Below are positions 56,499-64,000 of a DNA stretch of 64,000 nt, piece by piece. Position numbers and translations under genes: made by a program. Position 1 is the stretch's first letter. Each line of letters starts with the position of its first letter. Origin of the DNA: Rhizobium sp. PDO1-076 (lineage in GTDB: Bacteria > Pseudomonadota > Alphaproteobacteria > Rhizobiales > Rhizobiaceae); contig NZ_AHZC01000430.1 in NCBI RefSeq assembly GCF_000247475.1, positions 1-64,000 on the forward strand, given 5' to 3'. The notes beneath the pieces were generated by a model. It had not been told where the DNA came from. It saw nothing but the letters and a program-made list of their open reading frames with translations, and ran no database searches.

Positions 56499-57584
56499 TC
56501 AGCCGCCCGCGCGTGAAAGTCGGTCGTAAATGCGCCGTAGGCCTTCTGCTTCGCCTTCAATGGAGAAGGTGCCATGGGCTCTCTCGATTGCACGCCGGCC
56601 TGCGGCGTGTCTGCGTTCTTCATCATCCATCAGCAAGCTGGTGGCATTTACCATCGCCGTCGTGCTGATGTCTGCAAGCACAACGCCGGTTTCGTTTTCG
56701 CCAACCGCGATCAGTTCCCGGAATGCGCCGACATCGGTTGCTACCACCGGCACGCCCGAGGCCATGGCCTCGAGAGGGGTCAGGCCGAAACCTTCCCAGC
56801 GCTGCGGCGCGATGAAGAGATCAAGGGCGCGGTACCAGTCGTTGATATTGGTCTGCTCGCCGACAAACAGAATACGGTCCTGAAGGCCTGCCGTCCGGAC
56901 CTTGTCCTTCAGGGTGCGTTCGAATTCCGCATGCTTGGCGGTGGCACGTCCGGCGATCACCGCGACCCAGTCCGGCCGCGTTGGCAGAAGTTCGATCATC
57001 GCGTCGACGAAAAGGTCGGTGCCCTTCTGGTGACGCACTCGACCGAAGCAACCGACATGCTTTTGCTGCGGGGCAAGGCCAAGGGTCTGCTTGGCTGCAA
57101 TCTTGTCATCAGCAGGACGGAAACGCTGCTCGTCAATGCCATGCATGACCACCGCGTTAGGGACTGTTAGGTAGCTCGACGTCTTGGCACTTGTCGCCAC
57201 GACCGCATCCATGCGCGAGACGAGAAATTTGGTCCAGCGGGAATGTTTGCGCTGCGAGGCGGAGGTGAAGACGAGCTTGAGCGGCATCCGGAGAATGTCC
57301 CGGAGCACGAGGCCCGGCAGCATCTCGATGTTGCGGCGGGCATGCCATACGCGGACATTGCCGTCTTTCGGCTTCTGCCAGAGCTTCCACAGATCGGCAA
57401 ACCGGATATGTGGCAGGTGCGCCGGCAAGCCAGGGCCGATCACCGCCACGCGGTGACCGAGCCTGTTTTGAACCGGAACAAGCTGGATGATCGTCGATGT
57501 GACGCCCGAAAGACGCTGCTTGAAGTTTGGCGCAATCACGTGGATCTCGGATGGATCCACGTAAGCTATCGGTTCGGGTGCCAC
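56499..57584 (-). CDS. lpsB: LPS core glycosyltransferase, family GT4 (LpsB/LpcC-like)
   Basis: 361 residues. IHVIAPNFKQRLSGVTSTI is the LpsB/LpcC start. The donor-binding C-terminal half has GRVRHQKGTDLFVDAM and the GT4 signature EGFGLTPLEAMASGVPVVAT. In rhizobia this enzyme adds mannose to the LPS core at the cytoplasmic membrane, and it sits beside greA as here. The GTG at 57584 has GAGGAGAGG just ahead and is preferred over a GTG at 57611 that would overlap greA. The sugar specificity is by homology. Confidence 0.85.
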   Translation of the reverse strand: MAPEPIAYVDPSEIHVIAPNFKQRLSGVTSTIIQLVPVQNRLGHRVAVIGPGLPAHLPHIRFADLWKLWQKPKDGNVRVWHARRNIEMLPGLVLRDILRMPLKLVFTSASQRKHSRWTKFLVSRMDAVVATSAKTSSYLTVPNAVVMHGIDEQRFRPADDKIAAKQTLGLAPQQKHVGCFGRVRHQKGTDLFVDAMIELLPTRPDWVAVIAGRATAKHAEFERTLKDKVRTAGLQDRILFVGEQTNINDWYRALDLFIAPQRWEGFGLTPLEAMASGVPVVATDVGAFRELIAVGENETGVVLADISTTAMVNATSLLMDDEERRHAAGRRAIERAHGTFSIEGEAEGLRRIYDRLSRAGG

Positions 57585-57601
57585 ATGCCTCTCCTCGGTG
57601 C

Positions 57602-58078
57602 TCAGCCCCACTGAACGGCGAGGATTTCGTAAGCCTTGGAGCCGCCAGGTGCCACGACCTCAATATTGTCGCCGACTTCCTTGCCGATCAGGGCGCGGGC
57701 AATCGGCGAAGAGATCGATATGCGGCCGGCCTTAACGTCGGCCTCCTGGTCGCCGACGATCTGGTAGGTCTTTTCTTCGTCGGTGTCCTCATCGACCAGC
57801 TTGACGGTGGCACCGAACTTGATCTTCGAGCCGGACATCTTCGACAGGTCGATAACTTCCGCGCGGGCGATCAGGTCTTCCAGTTCACCGACCCGACCTT
57901 CGTTGTGGCTCTGGGCTTCCTTGGCCGCGTGATATTCCGCGTTTTCGGAGAGATCGCCATGAGCGCGCGCTTCCGCGATTGCCTCGATGATGCGGGGACG
58001 CTCTTCCTGCTGGCGCCAGCGAAGCTCTTCGTTCAGCTTGACGAAGCCGTTCTGCGTCATCGGTACTTTATCTACCAT
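57602..58078 (-). CDS. greA: Transcription elongation factor GreA
   Basis: 158 residues: N-terminal coiled coil ([30 protein letters not shown]) with the acidic tip, then the globular domain ([35 protein letters not shown]). It stimulates RNA cleavage in stalled polymerase. GGAAGAGG lies before ATG 58078. The leader contains a hairpin with a T-rich tail. Confidence 0.96.
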   Translation of the reverse strand: MVDKVPMTQNGFVKLNEELRWRQQEERPRIIEAIAEARAHGDLSENAEYHAAKEAQSHNEGRVGELEDLIARAEVIDLSKMSGSKIKFGATVKLVDEDTDEEKTYQIVGDQEADVKAGRISISSPIARALIGKEVGDNIEVVAPGGSKAYEILAVQWG

Positions 58079-58117
58079 TACCTCTTCCTTTGGTCTTTTT
58101 ATCCGCGAGCGCGGGCA

Positions 58118-58154
58118 CAAAAGAAAACAGGTTCCGAAGCAAAGCTACGGAACC
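58118..58154 (-). terminator. Terminator-like hairpin in the greA leader
   Basis: Minus strand: GGTTCCG-N11-CGGAACC (58154-58130) followed by TGTTTTCTTTTG. It lies 50-75 bases before the greA start, so it could attenuate greA and release a short leader RNA. A second stem CCGCG/CGCGG lies nearer the start. Confidence 0.55.
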
Positions 58155-58471
58155 GTGTCACAAATCAAATTTGAACCAACTATAGCAGATTGCCTGACGC
58201 AAATTCCAGACATTTCGACAGGAGGGATTCGGAGGGTGTATTTCCGAATGCAGGATTGCCGCTAAGTGTCTGTGATTAATATGTATATTTAATTTTACTG
58301 GAATATGAATGTCGGCTTTGGCCATATCGAAAAGGCAGAGGTTTCGGTTGAGTTGATGCGAAAGTCTCAATTTCAGGCGGTAAAATTTAGCCTTTGCCGC
58401 AGCCGTCGATCGGCGTTTTCGCATCAGGCGCGACCAACTCCGCCGTGCCGATGCCTTGACGCAAGCAGGCA
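58155..58471. other. AT-rich intergenic stretch greA / radical SAM gene
   Basis: About 317 bases without a gene. A TATAGT on the minus strand at 58184-58179 is a possible greA -10. The part around 58265-58330 is markedly AT-rich. On the + strand TTGACG (58456-58461) may serve as -35 for the radical SAM operon. Confidence 0.4.
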
Positions 58472-58486
58472 GAACATATAGTGAAC
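58472..58486 (+). promoter_or_regulatory. LexA (SOS) box overlapping the radical SAM operon promoter
   Basis: GAAC-ATATAGT-GAAC (58472-58486) matches the alphaproteobacterial LexA direct repeat GAAC-N7-GAAC (GTTC-N7-GTTC on the other strand) exactly. It ends one base before the ATG at 58487 and covers the TATA-like -10, so bound LexA would block transcription. Confidence 0.72.
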
Positions 58487-59722
58487 ATGCTTATGAAGAA
58501 ATCTCTGAAAGAGCGCCTCGCCATTTTGTCGGATGCGGCGAAATACGATGCTTCATGCGCTTCGAGCGGTACGACCCGCCGCGATTCGTCGGCGAGCGGC
58601 GGGCTGGGCTCAACGGAAGGCTCGGGTATCTGTCACGCCTATGCGCCGGACGGACGCTGCATTTCGCTCCTGAAGATCCTGCTGACCAATTTCTGCATCT
58701 ATGATTGCGCCTATTGCATCAACAGGTCATCGAGCAATGTCGAAAGGGCGCGTTTCACGCCGGACGAAGTCGTCTGGCTGACAATCGAATTCTATCGTCG
58801 AAACTATATCGAGGGGCTGTTCCTGTCGTCGGGCATCATCCGGTCGTCGGACGACACGATGGGCGAAATGGTACAGATTGCCCGCGACCTGCGCATCAAG
58901 CATGGCTTTCGCGGCTATATCCATCTGAAGACGATCCCGGAGGCTTCGGCGCGACTGGTAGAGGAGGCCGGGCTTTATGCCGACCGGCTGTCGATCAATG
59001 TCGAACTGCCGACGGATCAGGGCATGCAGCACTATGCGCCGGAAAAACGCCCGGCCGGGATTCGTCGCTCGATGGGCGACCTGCGTCTGAAGATCGAGGC
59101 TGCGGGCGAGACGACGCATACCGGCCGGCGCAAGAGGTTCGTCCCCGCCGGCCAGAGTACGCAAATGATCGTCGGTGCCGACGGGGCGAACGATGCGACG
59201 ATCCTCGGTTCCAGCGCTAGGCTCTACAGCAGTTATTCGCTCAAGCGGGTTTACTACTCGGCTTTCAGCCCCATTCCGGACAGTTCGCGCAATCTTCCGC
59301 TGATCAAGCCGCCACTGGTGCGCGAGCATCGGCTCTATCAGGCTGACTGGCTTTACCGATTCTACGGCTTTTCGGTTGAAGAGATCACGTCGGCACGTGC
59401 CGACGGCATGCTCGACCTGGAGCTTGATCCGAAGCTCGCCTGGGCGCTCGCCAATCGCCAGGATTTCCCGGTCGATGTGAACACGGCCGATCGGGAGAGC
59501 CTGTTGCGCGTGCCGGGTTTCGGCACCAAGACGGTGAAAGCCCTGCTGGCGGCCCGCCAGCATCGCACGGTTCGGCTGGAGGATCTGGCCCGCCTCGGCG
59601 TCGTGCTCAAGAAGGTGCGGCCTTTCATTGTTGCCGAAGGTTGGTCGCCGCACAGGACCCTGGAGCGATCCGACCTACGGGCTGTCTTCGCACCGCAGCC
59701 CGAACAGTTGTCATTACTCTGA
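58487..59722 (+). CDS. Putative DNA modification/repair radical SAM protein
   Basis: 411 residues. The [4Fe-4S] motif C70-X3-C74-X2-C77 (CIYDCAYC) marks a radical SAM enzyme. LFLSSGIIRSSDDTMGEMVQIA and the family start AKYDASCASSGT match the group annotated as DNA modification/repair radical SAM protein. A helix-hairpin-helix near 330-357 (DVNTADRESLLRVPGFGTKT) suggests DNA binding. The stop overlaps the UdgX start (TGATG), so the two are coupled. The reaction is unknown. An ATG at 58493 and a GTG at 58481 are alternative starts. Confidence 0.88.
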   Translation: MLMKKSLKERLAILSDAAKYDASCASSGTTRRDSSASGGLGSTEGSGICHAYAPDGRCISLLKILLTNFCIYDCAYCINRSSSNVERARFTPDEVVWLTIEFYRRNYIEGLFLSSGIIRSSDDTMGEMVQIARDLRIKHGFRGYIHLKTIPEASARLVEEAGLYADRLSINVELPTDQGMQHYAPEKRPAGIRRSMGDLRLKIEAAGETTHTGRRKRFVPAGQSTQMIVGADGANDATILGSSARLYSSYSLKRVYYSAFSPIPDSSRNLPLIKPPLVREHRLYQADWLYRFYGFSVEEITSARADGMLDLELDPKLAWALANRQDFPVDVNTADRESLLRVPGFGTKTVKALLAARQHRTVRLEDLARLGVVLKKVRPFIVAEGWSPHRTLERSDLRAVFAPQPEQLSLL

Positions 59723-61185
59723 TGCCGGTTGTGTCACTGGAGGGGCGCGGCGATTTCGGGGAATGGCGCGATGCGGCGCGGTCTCTTCTGAGCGCGCATG
59801 TGCATCCGGATGACGTGCGATGGATCGTTTCAGGCGGGGCGGACGATCTGTTCGGTCGAGATGCCGCCGCGCACAATCAGGGTCAGTATGGTGACCGTGT
59901 CCAGGCGTTCAGCGTGCCGCGCGCCTTTGTGGAGGCAGCGAATGCTGCGCTTTGTCATTGCGAGCCGGACCGGTTCGCGTTGCTTTACCGGATTCTCTGG
60001 CGGCTGCAGGCCGATCGGTCGCTGCTGGGAGATACAGCCGATCGGGACATTGTGCATTTGCGGGCACTGATCAAGAACGTTCGTCGCGATGCACACAAGA
60101 TGACCGCTTTCGTGCGGTTTCGCGAGGTTCCCGACCGGCGTGTCGAGGAGCGCCGCTGCTTTGTCGCGTGGTTCGAGCCGGAGCACTACATCGTTGCCCG
60201 GACCGCGCCGTTCTTCCAGAGGCGGTTTACCGACATGGACTGGGTCATCGCCACGCCAAAGGGCTCGGCGATCTGGGATGGCCGCAGCTTGGAGATATCG
60301 GCGGAATCTGCCGAAAAGCCGCAGGCAGAGGATGCGACGGATGATCTGTGGCGGACTTATTTCGCCAATATCTTCAATCCGGCACGGCTGAAGATCAAAG
60401 CCATGCAGGCTGAGATGCCGAAGAAATACTGGAAAAACATGCCGGAGGCCGATCTGATCCCCGGCCTGATCGCCAATGCGGAGCAAAGGGTGGCGGAGAT
60501 GGCCGCGCGCGAAGCCAGCCAGCCGCCGGCCTTTCATGAAAGGCTGCAAGCCGCATGGCAGGAAAAAGCGGAGGACGAGGATGGCGGGCCCGACGATGCA
60601 TTTGCCGGCCTGAGGCAGGACGCTGCAACATGTGAGCGCTGCCCGCTGCATTGTCATGCCACCCAGACGGTGTTTGGCGAGGGGCCGATCGATGCTGCCT
60701 TGATGTTCGTCGGCGAGCAGCCCGGCGATCAGGAGGATCTGGCCGGCCGCGTGTTCGTCGGGCCGGCCGGCAACGTGTTCGACCATGCGCTGACGTCGGC
60801 CGGGATCGTGCGCGAGCAGGCCTATGTGACCAATGCGGTCAAGCATTTCAAATACGAGATGCGCGGCAAGCGCCGTATCCATCAGCGGCCGAATGTCGGA
60901 GAAATCGAGCATTGCCGCTGGTGGCTGGCCGGTGAACTTGACATCGTCAAGCCGAAGATCGTGGTCGCCATGGGCGGTAGCGCCTATTTTGCCCTGACCG
61001 GCGAACGCAAGGCGCTTGATGAGGTGCGTGGCCATCCTCTTGCGCTCGCCAATGGCCAAATCCTGTTCGTCACGGTGCATCCTTCCTACCTGCTGCGCAT
61101 CCCGGACGAGGCGCGCAGACGCCAAGAGATTGCGCGTTTTCACTCGGATATGCTGGCCGTGCATAAGGTATTGCGCGCGTGCTGA
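59722..61185 (+). CDS. DUF4130-UdgX fusion, uracil-DNA binding/glycosylase
   Basis: 487 residues. The N-terminal 230 residues fit DUF4130, always linked to the radical SAM protein. The C-terminal 200 residues are UdgX: Cys cluster CERCPLHC near 305, GEQPGDQED near 331-339, the R-loop KRRIHQRP at 383-390 and HPS motif (TVHPSYLLR). In Mycobacterium UdgX the R-loop His forms a covalent bond to uracil-DNA sites after base release. The enzyme likely caps or excises uracil or another lesion while the partner acts on the base. The ATG overlaps the upstream stop. Confidence 0.92.
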   Translation: MPVVSLEGRGDFGEWRDAARSLLSAHVHPDDVRWIVSGGADDLFGRDAAAHNQGQYGDRVQAFSVPRAFVEAANAALCHCEPDRFALLYRILWRLQADRSLLGDTADRDIVHLRALIKNVRRDAHKMTAFVRFREVPDRRVEERRCFVAWFEPEHYIVARTAPFFQRRFTDMDWVIATPKGSAIWDGRSLEISAESAEKPQAEDATDDLWRTYFANIFNPARLKIKAMQAEMPKKYWKNMPEADLIPGLIANAEQRVAEMAAREASQPPAFHERLQAAWQEKAEDEDGGPDDAFAGLRQDAATCERCPLHCHATQTVFGEGPIDAALMFVGEQPGDQEDLAGRVFVGPAGNVFDHALTSAGIVREQAYVTNAVKHFKYEMRGKRRIHQRPNVGEIEHCRWWLAGELDIVKPKIVVAMGGSAYFALTGERKALDEVRGHPLALANGQILFVTVHPSYLLRIPDEARRRQEIARFHSDMLAVHKVLRAC

Positions 61186-61227
61186 CGCTTGGCGTGCACA
61201 TCCAGTACCCAATCAGAATGTGTGGCT

Positions 61228-62769
61228 CTAATGTGCTTGAAGGGCTTTTTCGTCGAGATGCGCGGTGTCGTAGACACGCTTGGCGACCAACGCGAGCAAC
61301 AGAAGCGTGACCGCCGCAGCGGCGCAACAGACGGCAAAGCCGAGGGCGTAGCTTGCCCGGGCCTCAATGAGCCATTCGGGAGCCGGGCCACCGAGCGCTT
61401 GCGCTATCTCGACCGTGCTGGCGAGTGATGACGAAACAGCAAGAGCGGTCTGGCCGTCAAGGCCGGAGAGATCGACGCTGGACATGGCCATGCGGTAGAC
61501 GAATGTTCCGAGGCTGCCCAGCACGGCAATGCCCAGAGCACCGCCAAACTCGGCGCTTGTTTCAGAAATCGCCGAGGCAGAACCGGCGCGTTCCGGCGGC
61601 GCCGTGCCGACGATCAGGCCGGTGGTGGTGAGGATGACCGGCACGAAGCCGAGGCCGATGATCATGCTGGAGAACAGGACGCCGACAAGGCTCGAATGAT
61701 AGGCGGCGATGGCCATGCAGGCCGCACCGGCCGCGTTGACCACAAGGCCGAGAAGCACGGTTCGAACCGGTCCGAGATGATTGGTGACGCGGTATGCCTG
61801 AAAGGACATCACGGTAAAGACCAGCGATGAAGGGATCGACCAAATCGCTGCCTCTAGTGGTGTCAAGCCGATGACCAACTGCAGGTATAAGTTCTGGAAG
61901 AGGAAAATGCCGAAGATGAAAAACACGCCCGAGAGGTTCACCAACAGCGAGGCTGTGAAGGCGGGAATCTTGAACAGGGCGAGATCGATCAGCGGGTGGC
62001 TGAGGGCTTTTTGACGACGAACGAAGATATAGCCGACCAGCAATCCACTTACGATCGGTATCAACTGGTACGGCATGAAGCCGTCGGCCGCCATTTTCTT
62101 GAAGCCGTAGATGATCGGCAGCACGGTCAACAGTGACAGGCCGACGCTGAGCAGATCGATACGGGACGCCTGCTCGTCGCGATATTCCGGCAACAGGAAG
62201 GGCGCGGTGGCGAGCAGCAGCGCCATGATCGGTACATTGATCAGGAAAACAGAACCCCAGTGGAAATATTCCAGAAGCACGCCGCCGATCAGCGGGCCGA
62301 CAAGGCCGCCAAGCGCAAAGGCGGTGCCCCAGATGCTGATGGCGCGATTGCGCTCGCTCTCGTCGCGAAACAGGTTGACGACGAGTGATAGTGTCGAGGG
62401 TGCGATGGTCGCGCCGGCAATGCCGAGAAGGGCGCGGGCGACGATCAGCATGTCGGCCGTCGTGGCGAAGGCGGCAAAGGCCGAGGCGGCGGCAAAGAAG
62501 AAGGCGCCGATGAGCAGGACCTTGCGGCGACCGATCCGGTCGCCCAGCGTGCCCATCGTCACAAGAAAGCCGGCGACCATGAAGCCGTAGATGTCATTGA
62601 TCCACAAAAGCTGAGTTGCCGAGGGATCGAGATCGGCGACAATGGCCGGCATGGCGAGAAACAGGACCGAGAGGTCCATCGAATAGATCAGGCAGGCGAT
62701 CGACAGGATCAGAAGGCCGATCCATTCGCGGCGCGTCGCATGTTCACCGATCCGGTTTGGCACTTCCAT
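61228..62769 (-). CDS. MFS drug efflux transporter, DHA2 family
   Basis: 513 residues, 14 membrane helices. Motifs: DLSVLFLAMPAIVADL, motif A (GTLGDRIGRRKVLL) and motif C (GTAFALGGLVGPLIGG). It resembles SmvA/QacA exporters of quaternary compounds or dyes. GGGGGAG lies before ATG 62769. It is convergent with UdgX, with no clear terminator between. Confidence 0.9.
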   Translation of the reverse strand: MEVPNRIGEHATRREWIGLLILSIACLIYSMDLSVLFLAMPAIVADLDPSATQLLWINDIYGFMVAGFLVTMGTLGDRIGRRKVLLIGAFFFAAASAFAAFATTADMLIVARALLGIAGATIAPSTLSLVVNLFRDESERNRAISIWGTAFALGGLVGPLIGGVLLEYFHWGSVFLINVPIMALLLATAPFLLPEYRDEQASRIDLLSVGLSLLTVLPIIYGFKKMAADGFMPYQLIPIVSGLLVGYIFVRRQKALSHPLIDLALFKIPAFTASLLVNLSGVFFIFGIFLFQNLYLQLVIGLTPLEAAIWSIPSSLVFTVMSFQAYRVTNHLGPVRTVLLGLVVNAAGAACMAIAAYHSSLVGVLFSSMIIGLGFVPVILTTTGLIVGTAPPERAGSASAISETSAEFGGALGIAVLGSLGTFVYRMAMSSVDLSGLDGQTALAVSSSLASTVEIAQALGGPAPEWLIEARASYALGFAVCCAAAAVTLLLLALVAKRVYDTAHLDEKALQAH

Positions 62770-62868
62770 GTCGTCTCCCCCAAAGGCTGGCGGAGAGTTC
62801 CGCGATTTCTCAGAATTGGCAAGCGTCAAATCCGAACGTACGACAAAACGGCATTGCGCAGGCGTTGT

Positions 62869-63339
62869 TCAGACCCGTTTCCGTTGGCCGCCGACATAGG
62901 CATCCAGGCGCGCCAGGGTTTGCCTTCCACCTTCGACGGCGCCGAACTTGATCGTCGCGTCGCGTGCTTCGGGGCTCGGGAAGATCAGTGTGATGGTAAC
63001 ACGGGTGCGGTCTCCTTCCGGCTGCAGGGTGATGACGCCTTCGAAATGGGCGGGTTCGCCCATCTCGCCGCCGTGCTGATAGGCGATGCGGGTCGGGGGC
63101 GTGATGTCCTGGTATCGGATCCAGTTCGGCCAGTCCTTGCCATCCGGGCCATGCATCGTATAGCGCCAGAGACCGCCGACGGCGAAGTCCATCTCATGGG
63201 TCTCGTTACGAAACCCGTCCGGCCCCCACCACTGGTCTATATGGCCGGGCTCGGTGAACATCGTGAAAACGAGATCGATCGGCGCGCCGACGAGGCGGTC
63301 GACCTCTATGATGCGGGATGGGTCCAGTTCGAGGGGCAT
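62869..63339 (-). CDS. SRPBCC (AHSA1-type) protein, second of pair
   Basis: 156 residues. An AHSA1/START-like fold: IIEVDRLVGAPIDLVFTMFTEPGHIDQWWGP and AVGGLWRYTMHGPDGKDW. It binds a hydrophobic ligand; function unknown. It begins directly after the stop of the preceding SRPBCC gene and is part of the ArsR operon. Confidence 0.86.
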   Translation of the reverse strand: MPLELDPSRIIEVDRLVGAPIDLVFTMFTEPGHIDQWWGPDGFRNETHEMDFAVGGLWRYTMHGPDGKDWPNWIRYQDITPPTRIAYQHGGEMGEPAHFEGVITLQPEGDRTRVTITLIFPSPEARDATIKFGAVEGGRQTLARLDAYVGGQRKRV

Positions 63340-63340
63340 G

Positions 63341-63787
63341 TCACAGCGCTCCCGCGTGCTGGTCGAGCACCTGTTCAAGGCGGTCGAAATTCTGTTCGTT
63401 GGCCGCGGTGATGAATTTTTCGAGTGCGCGATTTTCCTCCGTCGGCTCGAACAGCATGCGCCAATGGAGCCGCGTGCCGTTGCTTTCCGGCGAAAAGGTC
63501 ATTTCCATCGTGTAGATGTGCATCGGCTCGTGATGCAGGAAGGCGATACGGCGGGCCGGGACGATTTCCTTGAAGGTCGAATGGTTGTCGAAATCGGTGC
63601 CGTCGGACGCGGTCATGGTGATGCGCCAACTGCCACCTTCACGGAAATCGAATTCGTCGATCCGGTTGGTGAAATCATGCGGTCCCCACCAATGCTTGAG
63701 CTTTTCGGGGTCGGCAAAGGCATTGAACAGCGTGGACGGATCGACGGCAAACAGCCGATTGTTGAGGATTTCCATCTTCTCAGTCAT
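63341..63787 (-). CDS. SRPBCC (AHSA1-type) protein, first of pair
   Basis: 148 residues, the same fold: RLFAVDPSTLFNAFADPEKLKHWWGP and REGGSWRITMTASDGTDF. It has GGAGG before ATG 63787 and overlaps the ArsR stop by eight bases. The ArsR-SRPBCC pairing is widespread, but the ligand is unknown. Confidence 0.87.
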   Translation of the reverse strand: MTEKMEILNNRLFAVDPSTLFNAFADPEKLKHWWGPHDFTNRIDEFDFREGGSWRITMTASDGTDFDNHSTFKEIVPARRIAFLHHEPMHIYTMEMTFSPESNGTRLHWRMLFEPTEENRALEKFITAANEQNFDRLEQVLDQHAGAL

Positions 63788-64000
63788 TTTTGTCCTCCTG
63801 GTGGTCGTGGTCTGCCTGAAGCGTGGCGAGATAGTCCTCCAGCCGGTCGAGGCGGTGTTCCCAAAGCGTGCGATAATCGCCGAGCCAGCCATCAACGGCC
63901 TTCAAGGGTTCCGGTTCAAGCCGGCACGGGCGCCACTGGGCGGTGCGCCCGCGTGAGATCAGCCGGGCGCGCTCCAGAACCTTCAGATGCTTGGAGACGG
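63780..64000 (-). CDS. ArsR-family regulator, C-terminal part (5' end outside window)
   Basis: The last 72 residues are readable: VSKHLKVLERARLISRGRTA (recognition helix and start of the wing), then a helical tail WLGDYRTLWEHRLDRLEDYL. The N-terminus is beyond base 64000. It overlaps the start of the SRPBCC gene and presumably represses the operon. Confidence 0.85.
   Translation of the reverse strand, partial: VSKHLKVLERARLISRGRTAQWRPCRLEPEPLKAVDGWLGDYRTLWEHRLDRLEDYLATLQADHDHQEDKND

Overview
The window reads as ordinary chromosome of a Rhizobiaceae-type alphaproteobacterium (Rhizobium/Agrobacterium/Sinorhizobium relatives). The pointers are a GC-rich coding style with long antisense open frames, a ClpS2-type adaptor, BA14K-like and OpgC proteins, the petABC bc1 operon, the lrp/trxB/lsrB cluster beside an LPS-core glycosyltransferase and greA, and a GAAC-N7-GAAC LexA-type box. 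No integrase, transposase, phage gene, CRISPR array, tRNA or rRNA was found, so it looks like backbone with small accessory insertions.

Layout. 1-5.5 kb: flagellin tail, a hydrolase-like protein with a proline-rich tail, trmL, an ABC exporter half, and a pair of overlapping DUF606 permeases. 5.5-10.7 kb: a chemoreceptor, a second ABC exporter half closely similar to the first, and a membrane-anchored EEP-family phosphatase/nuclease. 10.9-14.5 kb: petA-petB-petC and apt. 14.5-19.4 kb: a MaoC-MaoC-glutathione peroxidase overlapping operon, ychF, clpS, aqpZ, pth. 19.4-25.8 kb: a c-di-GMP block (periplasmic binding protein plus GGDEF-EAL receptor, then rplY, then an MHYT-GGDEF-EAL protein). 25.9-30 kb: an AcoR-like regulator lacking its AAA+ domain, acetaldehyde-type dehydrogenase, DUF779 partner, and an HTH regulator. 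30-39.3 kb: prs, a lipoprotein, M24 peptidase, pgeF, midA, lgt, ubiK, YbjN, proC, a CsaA-like tRNA-binding protein, DUF1349. 39.3-42 kb: histidine kinase, petR-like regulator and petP-like MarR protein. 42.4-51 kb: mixed metabolic and envelope genes (MBL hydrolase, BA14K, cold shock protein, sugar dehydrogenase, aspartate aminotransferase, OpgC, CaCA antiporter). 51-55.6 kb: ArsR/old-yellow-enzyme pair, an unannotated small RNA that fits AbcR (alpha-r15), lsrB, trxB, lrp. 55.6-58 kb: two glycosyltransferases and greA. 58.4-61.2 kb: a LexA-box-controlled radical SAM plus DUF4130-UdgX operon. 61.2-64 kb: an MFS drug exporter and an ArsR-SRPBCC-SRPBCC operon cut by the window edge.

The most rewarding items are: the AbcR-like sRNA, seen from its promoter, anti-Shine-Dalgarno loop and terminator; the LexA box placed directly on the start of the radical SAM-UdgX operon, which suggests an SOS-induced uracil/base-damage response; and the binding protein plus GGDEF-EAL pair lodged between rplY and pth, which resembles the NspS-MbaA arrangement of Vibrio. 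All calls rest on reading the sequence and on family knowledge; no searches were run.
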